The notes under the pieces are model-generated. The model had not been told where the DNA came from, did not search any database, and saw only the letters and a program-made list of their open reading frames with translations. This document shows, one piece after another, positions 16,148 through 26,600 of a DNA stretch of 52,387 bases. Origin of the DNA: CAZOIA01 sp964579675 (GTDB lineage Bacteria; Planctomycetota; Phycisphaerae; UBA1845; PWPN01); NCBI GenBank assembly GCA_964579675.1, contig CAZOIA010000012.1, positions 1 through 52,387 on the forward strand, written 5' to 3'. Both the position numbers and the translations under genes were made by a program. Positions within the stretch are counted from its first letter, which is position 1; every line of letters begins with the position of its first letter.

Positions 16148-17488
16148 ATGAACCCGCGTGAGAAGGTATTGATGGCGATTGTCGGCGGCGCGCTGGCCCT
16201 GCTTGCCGGTCGTGAGGCCAAGGATCTGTATGTCGACAAGCGGGCTCAACTGAGACGAGCAGTCGCGAGCAGGGAAGCAGGGCTTGACAAGATCGAATCC
16301 GCGGTTGACCAGGAGACAAGGGCCCAGCACGAATGGCGCAAGATCGGCAAGCAGGCGCTGTCGATGGACGACAAGGAAGCCAAGACGCTGCTCCGCGACG
16401 AGCTGGTGGATTTAGCGCGGGCGTCGGGCCTGCCGAACGCGACAATCGATCTGGGACTGGTGGCTTCGTGGTCCCGGCACGGGGTCCGGGTGCTGAACAG
16501 CACCGTGAAGGCCGAGGGCGCTTTGAGCAACGTCTTGAAGTTCCTGTTCGATCTGCACCGCCAACCCTACCTGGTGCGATGCAAGTCGCTCACGCTTGCG
16601 CCGGTGGAAGAGAGCAGGAGGGCGAGCCGCCGAGGGCAAAAAACACCCCCGAAAAGCACCGGGCGGTTCACCATGGCGATCAGGATCGAGGTGCCGATCC
16701 TGCCCCCGACCAAGCGGGTTCCCAAGGTCACGCCGGCCGTGCTGGCAAAGCAGAGGCGGAAGGAAAAAGAGCGCACCAAGCTGCCAAGCGTGGGGGACTA
16801 TGAGGCGGTGATCAAGCAGGTGTTGTTTGAGCCTTACAAGCCCCCGATTCCGCCCCCGGCCATGGCGGCCGGCCCGTTTCCGGCCAACAAGGCGACCGTG
16901 GCGCTCGCGCCGAACCTGAGCCTCCGCTGGCGGCCCGGCGCCCACGCGAAGCGTCACCAGATCCACTTCGGCGAGAAGACCCCTGGGACGCCTCGGGGGA
17001 CGTTCACGGCCACGACGTACAAGCCCGAGGATCTGGTCGTCGGCACGACGTATTACTGGCGGGTCGATGAGATCAACGACAGCGGCACCACCGAAGGCGA
17101 GGAGTGGAGCTTCACGGTAAAGGAGGCCGGCCCGCCCCCGCCGCCCCCGCCGCCTCCACCGCCCCCTCCGCCCCCGGACAGTGAGATGATCGTGCGGGCG
17201 ATTCTGAGTTCGCCGCGGGGCCAGCAGGTGGTGCTGGTCAAGGACCTGCGGAACCCTAATACCGAAGAGAAACGGGTCGAAGTAGGCGACGAGATGTACG
17301 GGGGGACGTTGGTTTTCGTCGATCCCGCGGGCGGAGTAAGCGAGCAGGCGGACGGCACGAGGCGATTTCACCCCACGGGGCTGCAGTTGCAAGAGGGCCA
17401 GCTACTCACCGAGAACGACTACCCGCGGGTGTTTCACGAGCTGGCGAAACTGGCCCAGCGGTCCGGGGGTATAAGCAGTGAGGAGTGA
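16148..17488 (+). CDS. GspM/PilO-like protein fused to FN3 and PilP/GspC-like domains
   Basis: Inner-membrane platform protein that seems to combine two normally separate subunits. Residues 1-25 hold a membrane helix, followed by a coiled coil (KRAQLRRAVASREAGLDKIESAV) and a ferredoxin-like PilO/GspM domain to about residue 185. A basic linker leads to a fibronectin-type-III-like domain at about 245-328 (LSLRWRPG, TTYYWRVDEIN, EEWSFTV). Fifteen consecutive prolines occupy residues 329-343 (17132-17176). The C-terminal domain, about 347-446, with MIVRAILSSPRGQQVVLVKD and VGDEMYGGTLVFVD, resembles the small beta domain of PilP/GspC that contacts the first secretin N-domain. No separate gspC is present, so this protein may serve as both GspM and GspC. 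The domain call for the last part is by pattern only. Confidence 0.7.
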   Translation: MNPREKVLMAIVGGALALLAGREAKDLYVDKRAQLRRAVASREAGLDKIESAVDQETRAQHEWRKIGKQALSMDDKEAKTLLRDELVDLARASGLPNATIDLGLVASWSRHGVRVLNSTVKAEGALSNVLKFLFDLHRQPYLVRCKSLTLAPVEESRRASRRGQKTPPKSTGRFTMAIRIEVPILPPTKRVPKVTPAVLAKQRRKEKERTKLPSVGDYEAVIKQVLFEPYKPPIPPPAMAAGPFPANKATVALAPNLSLRWRPGAHAKRHQIHFGEKTPGTPRGTFTATTYKPEDLVVGTTYYWRVDEINDSGTTEGEEWSFTVKEAGPPPPPPPPPPPPPPPDSEMIVRAILSSPRGQQVVLVKDLRNPNTEEKRVEVGDEMYGGTLVFVDPAGGVSEQADGTRRFHPTGLQLQEGQLLTENDYPRVFHELAKLAQRSGGISSEE

Positions 17489-17669
17489 ACGGCCGGGGCA
17501 GACCGTCCGCAGGCGGGCTGCCCGCGGGAGCGGAATTCGGCCGGTGTGAGAATGCAGGAACCGCTTGCGGGTGATGACGATGACTGCGGTGCTATCAGCG
17601 AAGGGTCTTTGAAGCGTCCGAGTCATCGGTCGGGTTGCGGTGGACGAGCGCATTGGAGGTCATGGATCG

Positions 17670-20600
17670 ATGAGAACGCGACGATGGGATGCGGCGTATG
17701 TCGGCGGCTTGTTGTCGGTGCTGGTCTTGGTCCTGGCAGTTTATGAGCTGGCGGCATGGGGTTCTTCTGCGGCGGCTGCCGAGATCGGCTCACCGCAGAG
17801 CGAGAGGCCGGGGACACCGGGGCCGACCGCCGCGACGCAGCCCGCATCCGGCGTCCGCCCTCACTCCAAGGATCGTCCGCGGTCCATAAGAGACTTCGCC
17901 GAGACGCGGCACGGTCGTCGTCCCGGAGTGAGGCCGGCGAAAGATGGTCCGCCCAGTACCCGGCCCGCCGGGGCGCACGATCCGGGTCCGCACAATGAGG
18001 TCAAGTACGAGGCGGACAAAATACCGGAGGTAAGCGAAGAGAGGCTGGCGGAGCTGGCGGCGAAAGCCCGGGCCTCGACGCAGCCCAGTGGGCCCGTGGG
18101 GAGGCCCGGTCCGCGGCCCGACGCAAGGACCAGCGCGACGAGAGAGGACACCAAAACCGATCAGCCGGATCTCAAGATCCCGGGTTGGTGGAAGCTCCCG
18201 CCCGAGGAACGCCCTTACTTCTTCTCCTGGGAGAACACGCGGTTCGACAAGGTGTGCGCGGACCTGCAAGAGATGAGCGGCCTGAGCATGATCGGTCTCA
18301 ACCTGATTGAGCCGAACACCGTTAAGCCGATCACCTTCCAGAGCGTCAAGATCATGAGGTACGACGAGGCCCTCACCACGTTCGACCTGATCGTGGTGGA
18401 GATGGGGTTCTGGGTGGTTAACCGGGACGATTACCTGGTGATCCGCCGGCTCACGGAATGGTATCGCCATACTCCTCCGGAGCGGATGTACCGGTCATTA
18501 GAGGCATACCGGGAGGCAGACCTGCCGATGTGGGAGGTCGCCTCGGTGGTTTACGTGCCCCAGAACGCGTCGGCAAGCATGCTGGCCGCCAGTGCGAACG
18601 ACGACGTGCCGGACAGTACGGCCCGGGCCACGGTGGTTGCGGGCACGAACGGGGTCAGGATTCAGGGGTTCGTCTACTTCATCGAGCGACAACTGGCGTA
18701 CATGCAGGGGATCGACGTTGTGCCGGACGACGGCCGCGAGTGGAAGTTCTATTCGTTGAAACACGTTTCGTGCGGGGACGCGTCGGTTCTACTGCAGACG
18801 ATGATGGCCGCGGTCGGCGGGGGGCAGGGCCCGTCGCCGGCGCCGGCGAGACCCCCGCGGGCACCGGGAGGGCGGCGACCCTCTCCCACGCCCACCCCAT
18901 CGGTCTCGCCCGTGAGCGTCGGTGCCTCGCCCGCCGACGCGATCGAGATCGAGGAGCAGATGGGCTCGAACCGGCTGCTGATCAAGGCGACGCCGGCCAA
19001 GCACCGACTGATCGAGGGGTACCTGAAGACGTACATTGATGTGGAAACGGAGCCGACGCAAAAGACCGAGATCATCCAGCTCAAGCACGCCGATCCCGCA
19101 ACGATGGTGAACATGATCAACCCGATCCTCGGGGAGCGGCGGATCGTCCAGCCGCCGGCACCGCCGGCCAAGCCGGGTAAGAAAGCGCCTCCTCCGCCTC
19201 CGCCCAGAGTCCAGAACGTGAACACCACGGCGGTCCTGACGCCCCTGCCCCAGATGAGAAGCATCCTCGTCAAAGCCAATGACCGGGAGATGAAGCAGAT
19301 CAAAGAGTTGATCGACATGCTTGACGTGCCCGAGGAGGAGAGCAAGTTCCAGTTCGTCAAGCTGGAGCACGCCCAGGCGTCGAGCGTGGCCACGATCCTG
19401 ACCACGGCCCTTTCTTCCGGGCGGTCTCCGAGACCGACGGCGGGCCGGCAGCCGTTCCGGGCGGTTGCGGATACCCAAACCAACCGGGCCCTGGTCATCA
19501 GCGGCGAGCCGGACGATCTGGAAGAGGCCCACGAGCTGATCGCCAAGCTCGATGTTGATCCCATGGCCGGGGCGGCCGAGCACATGGTCACCCTGGAGAA
19601 CACCGTGCCCAGTGCCCTGTCCAGCCTGCTGTCGGAACGGTTCTCCGCCAGGGGTGGAGGCGGCGGCAGCAGTTACTCGTACTCGCGGTCGTACTCGCGG
19701 TACGGCTCCCGCAGCGGGGGCGGCGGGGGGACCGACCTGCCCCGGTTCATTGCGAACGACGAGTCCAAGATGCTGATCGTTTTGTGCCACGACGAGATGT
19801 GGCCCGACATCGAGCGGCTGATCCTGACGATCGACGAGAAGAGTGAGGTCCTCAGAACGACCAGGTCCTACCAGCTCAAGCACACCGGGGCGTCCAACGT
19901 GGCCATTATTCTCACCCAGGCGCTCGGCTCGGGCGGCGGGAGGTCACGGTACTATGGCCCGCCGACTTCGCCCGACGAGCCGACCTTCCAGTACGACACC
20001 CAGACAAACCTCCTGTTGGTGACCGCGACCGAGGAGGACCACAAGAAGGCGGCCGACCTGATCGCGCAGTTGGACGTTCCGGGTCCGGATGAGGCCCCCG
20101 ATTTCAAGCCCATTCAACTGACCACGGCCGAGGCGGAGTACGTGGCGGGCAAGATCCAGGAGCTGTTCGGTCAACAGAGCGGGTACGGCGGGTACCGCTA
20201 TTCTTCGCGATACGGCGCCGGCCCACCCAAGGTGCAGGCCCGCGTGGTTGCCGAGCCGATCACAAACCGCGTGCTCGTGTCGGCGTCGGAGGAGGACTTC
20301 GCCAAGGCCGAAGAACTCGCCCGGGCGATCGACGAGGGGTACGCGGCAAAGGACTACGTTCGCAAGACGTTCGTGCTCGAACATGCCGAGCCTTTCAACA
20401 TCCAGCAGGCGGTTCAGGCCATGTTCGTGGAGGGCTCCGGCAGCTCGCGGAGTCGATACGCGCCCACGGCCGGCACGCCCGGCGGGGTCAAGATCGCCCC
20501 GATCGCCAACGGCATCGTCGTTGTCGCGCCCAAGGACAAAATGCAGGAGATCGAGGAGTTCATCGCGGAGCTGGATACGGATCCGATGGGCGACAACGAG

Positions 20601-23600
20601 ATCAAGATGTACAAGGTCGAGGGGACCGACTACTACGGGACGTACCAGATCGCCCGCAATCTGGATCAGTTGTTCAACGCCGGTTCCTCAGGGGGCTACC
20701 GCGGGGGCTCGCGGCCGGGATCCGGTCTGAGGTTCATCGGGGAGTACGGCAGTGACTTGCTGTTCGTCTCGGCGCCGGCCGAGAAGATGACGGAGATCGA
20801 CGAGAAGGTCCAGGAGTTCCTTCAAGGACGCAAGAGCGAAGACCTGACCATGGTCATCCGTCACTTCGAGATTAAAGAGGCCAAGCCTCAAGATGTCGCG
20901 GACGTGATCGAGCCGATCCTGCAGACCAAGTACCAGGAGCTGCAGCAGAAGAGCGGCGGCCGGAGCCGGTTCTACGGCTATTACGGCTCGCAAGGGCCGC
21001 AGGTCACCGTGCACAAGACCGCCCGCAAGATCATGGTTTCGGCGCCCGAGGCGCTGATGACTCAGACCGAGGAGCTCATCAAGGAATTCGACCAGCCGCC
21101 CATGCCGTCCACGACGGTCATTGTGGCGCTCAAGACCGCCCGGGCCAGCGATATCGCTCCTATCGTCGAGGACCAGATGCGCGAGCGGGGCAGTTCATCG
21201 CCCAGCCGATCCCGCTGGTCCCGTTATCGCTACGGCGGGTACTTTGGCGGTTCCTACGGCGGCTACGGCAGCAGCTCCGCTGGTGCGGACGAGCTGCAGA
21301 TCACGGCCGTCGAATCGAGCAACTCGATCATTCTCCGCGGCCCGGAGGAGAAGGTGTACGACGCGAAAGAGTTGATCGTCAAGCTCGATAGCGATGCAAG
21401 GCCCGACGGCCCCATGATTAACGTCTACCAGATCCAACACGCGGATCTGTACGACGTGGCCAGCATGATCGAGGACATGGCCGGGGGTGGTGGCGGTGGT
21501 CTTAGGAGTTCGGGTCTCACCCGCGGAGGCGGCGGTCAGGTCATCGTCAATACCGACTACTACACGAACCGGATCATCGTCTCCGCCCCCTACGAGAAGT
21601 TCCCGCTGATCGAGCAGATCATCAAGCTCAGCGAGCAGATGGCTGAGGAAGTGGAGGCGCAGACCCAGTTGGCGGGCGGTAAAAGGGGGCAGGAGATCCA
21701 GCGGGACAAGTTCGGGGTCACCAAACTGTACGATGTGAAGGGGCCGGCGAAGGAGATTGCCGAGTACCTCGACAAAATCCTCTACTCGACGATCGGGTAC
21801 GACGCACCGCTGGTCAAGCCGTTCTTCATTGGCAACCAGATTGTGGTCACGGGGGACCCCAAGTACTTCAAGCAGGTTGAAGACTGGCTCGAGAAGATCG
21901 AGAAGGATCCGCCGCCGGTGCAGATGAAAGTGGTGGTCCGGCGGACCGCGGTTTCGCCATCGAAGGTCGTTTCGCAGTGGGCGCGTTTTTCTCCCCAGGC
22001 GAGCCAGGAGGTCAACATCAGGGCGGTCGAGCGCTCCGGTGCCGGCGGCGACCCGATGGAAGCGATCAAGGAGCACGAGATTGAATGGTACCATCCGGTT
22101 GCCACTGAATCGTCGGGAGGCTCGGGGGCCTCTCCGTTTGTTCCGCCCGGCGGGTTAAGTGAACTTCGGCAAGCAGCTTTGGCCCTGGTGTGGACCGATG
22201 CCCCCAGGATTACCGTGACCGGTGCGGCCAGCCAACCCGCTGCGACGAGCCAACCCGCGTCGGAAACGGCGGCAAAGCCCCCAGCGGTGTTGGCCGAGGC
22301 CCCGCCCTCCTCGAAGGTCGCGGCTGAGAGCCCGGAGCCCGCGGCGGTCCCCAAGTCGGCGATGCCGGCCGCCGCCTCTCCCAGGGATGAAACTGTACCG
22401 TCGGCCGAGCCGGGCATGACGCCCGAGCGGGCGATGATGGCTCAGGTCTACGACGCGGCCCGCGACGTCACGGAGACCGAAAAGGCCCAGATTCTGTTCG
22501 ATGAAGATCAGGGGCTGATCATCATGGTCGGACCGGAGTCTCAGCTCGACGAGATTGGCGAGCTGATGGATCTCATCATCGACGAGCTGGAGGAGATCGA
22601 AGACGCGACGAAGGCAGACATCCGCGTGTTCCGGGTGAACCACATCGACGTGACGGTGGCGGCGGCGATCCTGGAGCAGATGTTCAACGAACAGGCCAAG
22701 GCCAAGGGCAAGCCCGGCCAGAAGCCTCCGGCCAAGGAGGCAAAGGCCGGCAAGAAGGCTAAGCCCGGTGAGGAGGAAGAAGAGGAGTCGGCGGCAGCAA
22801 GACGGCGACGCGAGGAAGAGGAAGAGAAGGCCAAGCAGGAAGCAGAGGCGGCCCAGGCGGCGGTGGCCGCCCAGCGCATCAAGGTAATGCCCGATCCGCG
22901 GACCCGGACGTTGATCGTCAAGGCAGCCCCGGCGCTCTTCCCGGAGATTGCCGAGTTGTTGCTGAAGATCGATCGGCCGGGAATCGGTATGCCCGTGGAC
23001 ATCAAGATCTTCAAGCTGCAGCATCTGAACGCCTACGAGGTGGAACAGGCAATCAAGGCCATCCTCAAGATCGAGGACCCGCTTCGCGGGCGCAGGGCCC
23101 GCCTGCCCGCCGCAAGGGGTGCAGCGGCCAGCTCGGCCCGGCAGGCCGAAATGATCGAACAACTCCAGCAGCAGGTGCTCGAAATGCAGGCGGCCGCCGG
23201 CGGCGCGGAAGGCGAAAAGGAAGGCACGCTCAAGATCAACCCCGCCAAAGAGATCACCATCACCTCCGACGCGACGACCAACACGATCATCGTCTCGGCG
23301 CCCGTGGAAGGAATGAAGCTGGTGGAAAAGCTCATCAACGAGCTCGAGGAGCAGGAGATCCCGATCCAGATCAAGACATGGGATCTGAAGAACGCCGACG
23401 CGGAGAAGGTGGCGGCGGAGTTGGAGAAGGTATTCCAGGCGGCCGGGCGCCGGGGCCGGAGCGGCGGCGAGGGCGAGGGCGTCACCCCCTCCCGCATCGG
23501 GAACGTCAAGATCGCCGCCGATTCGCGCACGAACAAGATTGTGATCCGGGCCCTGGATTCGGACATAGCCAAGATCGAACCGATCATCGCGGACCTGGAT

Positions 23601-26600
23601 GTCCCGCCCACGGAGCGGCAGGTCCAGTTGTATCCGATCGAGCATGCCAGCGCGACGGAGCTGGTGACGGCCCTCAACGACATTTTCGTCCAGGACCCGA
23701 AGGCGGTCGGCACCGGTCCGCAGGCGGTTCGGATCACCGCCGACGCCGACACCAACACGGTGCTGGTCCGGGCGCCGCAGGCCCAACAGACGATCATCGG
23801 GGCCAAGATCGGCGAGCTCGACGAGCGGGTGGGCGTTACGAAACTGCCGAGGCAGATTGAGCTGAAGTTCGCGTCGGCCACGGCGGTGGCGCAGCAGTTG
23901 CAGAGCATCTTCGTCCCGAAGGGTGCCCGCGGCAGCCGGGCGATGCGGCAGCGGGTCAGCGTCACGGGCGATGACAATAGCCGCATCCTGTTCGTCAAAG
24001 CCCCGGATGAGCTGTTCGAGGAGATCAGATCCGTCGCCGAGACCATGGACGTGCCGACCAACCAGGAAATCCGGGTGTTCAAGTTGGCCCACGCGTCGGC
24101 GACCGACGTGAAGGACAACTTCGTGACGATGGCGACGCAACTCATGCGGCAGTTGAAGGGCCCGGCGGGCGGAGCGGCGGACATCCCCGTGGTGACGGCC
24201 GACCCCCGGATGAATGCGTTGATCGTCGCCGGTTCGCCGGCGGCGCTGCTGGTGGTCGAGCAAGTCATACAGGAGATCGACAGAGCGCCGGAAGGGCCGA
24301 CCCAGACGACCACCGCCATGTTCTCGATGCCGCTCGGCAACTCCTCGACGGCGGCATTAACGATCAACAACCTGTACCGGAGCGTGAAGTACGTCAGCGG
24401 GGTCCAACCACCCCGGGCGGTGGCGTCCGGTCCCAACGTGCTGTACGTCTATGGAACGAACGAGCAGATCCAGCAGGTCAAGAGCCAGGTCATCGACCCG
24501 ATGAGCGAGTACCTGACGCCGCTCGCGACGGCGGTCAAGGATGTCCAGATCGACATCGAACACGCCAACGTTGACGACGTGGCCCAGACGCTGACGGACT
24601 GGTTCAGCAAGCGGGCCGCGAACCTTCAAAAGGCAGGGGTGACGAACGTGCCCCCGGCCGAGTTGGCGGTCTCAATCATGCCCGACCCGGCGACCAAGAG
24701 ACTCTTCGTCAGTTGCACCGAGGGCAACGAGAAGATCATTCGTGATCTGCTCTCCACCCTGGACGTCGAAGGGGCGACGGACCGCGGCCAGCAGACGAAA
24801 GTCATTGCGGTGAAATTCGCCGATCTGAACTACACCACGCAGGCCCTGACCAAAACCTTCCGGAAGACGGGCCGCGTCGCCCCGAGCGAACAGGTGACCA
24901 TCACGCCCGAGTACGGCACAAATTCGATCGTGATCAAGGCGCCGGCGGAGGAGATGAAGGAGATCGAAGCGCTCCTGGCGCAAATCGACCGGGACGACGC
25001 GAACAAGATGACCGCCCCGGTGACTGTCGAGGTCAAGAACGTGCGGGCCACGGAGCTGGCCCGGACGTTGAACGAGATGATCAGGCGGACCACCCGTCGC
25101 GATCGTCGCACGGGCGCCTATCCGCTGACGGTGACGGCCCAGGACGCGGCCAATGCGCTCCTGGTGACCGCGGCCTCGGCCAAGCACATGGAGGACATCC
25201 GGGGCGTGATTGCCAAGCTGGACACCCGGCCGGCCGGGGACGAGCGGCGGGTCAGTCCGTACCCCTTGCGGTACGCTGAACTCGACTCGACGCAGAGGAT
25301 CATCCTGTCGCGGTTCAAGGGCCAGGAGGACCTGCCGCTTCGCGATCAGGTGGAGATCGAGTTTGACTACGCGACCGGCTCGCTACTGGTGACGGCGTCG
25401 GAGCAGAACCACATGGAAGTGGCCAGCATCGTCGAGGGGGTGGACGTCAGCAACCTGACGAAGGTCCAGATGCCCAAGACGATCAAGCTCGAGCATGCCC
25501 GGGCGTCGGACGTGGCGGGCATGATGAACGAGATCATCCGGCGTAGCAAGCGGATCGACAAGAAGACCCGGACCTACCCCATCACGGTGACCGCGAACGA
25601 CGCCTCGAACACGCTGGTGGTGATGGCCAACGAAGAGAACATGGCCGAAGCGGAGAGCCTGATCGCCCAGTTGGACGTTGCGCCGAAGAGGGAGGAGGAC
25701 CGGTCGGTCAAGTCGTATCCGCTCCAGTATGCGGAGATCGGCTCGGTGGTCCAGGCCATCACCACGCGGTTCCAGGATAACGCGAGCCGTCCGGTGAAGG
25801 ATCAGGTGGGGATCACGCCTGATTACACGAACAACGCCCTGCTGGTGACGGCGTCGGACGAGAACCACGCCGTGATCGACAAGATCATCACGGATCTCGA
25901 CACCAGCAACCTGGCCGCGCTGCAGGTGCCGGAGAAGATCAAGGTTGACCACATCCGGGCGTCCGAGCTGGCGGACATGCTGAACGAGATGATCAGACGG
26001 ACCAGGCGGATCGACAAGCGGACGCGGACCTATCCGGTGACGGTAAGCGCGCACGATCCGACGAACACGCTGATGGTGACCGCCAATGCAAGGGACATGG
26101 AGGAGATGAAGGCCTTGATCACCCAGTTCGACGTGCCGCGGGAGGTCGAGGACGAGCGGACAACGAAATCGTACTTCATTCAATATGCGGACGTTCGCTC
26201 CGTGCTCAACATCATTGATACGAAGTTCGCGGACAACAGTTCGCTCAGCCTGAACGATCAGGTGGAGGCGGTGGGCGAGTACGCGACCAACTCGGTGGTG
26301 GTGACGGCGTCGGCGACGAACCACGAGCAGGTATCGGCCCTGATCGAGCAGGTAGATCAGACAAGCATCGGGACCCGCAAGACCTTCACGATTGCGATCC
26401 AGAACGCTGATCCTGAAGACGTCGCCCAGGCGCTGACCACCATCTACAACACCGCCATGCCCCGGAGTCGAACGGGGCGGGTGCCCGCAGTCTTCACCGT
26501 GGCCCGCGGGTCGCGAATGATCCTGGCTACGTGCAGCCAGGCCGAGCTTGAGGACATCAAGGCCCTGGTGAATCAGCTCGACGTGATCGAGGAAGGGGAC

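Noticed and set aside
22155..24436. Long minus-strand ORFs over the giant module gene
   Set aside because: Shadows caused by high GC and codon structure; the translations show only composition-biased Leu/Arg/His or Ser-rich sequence.
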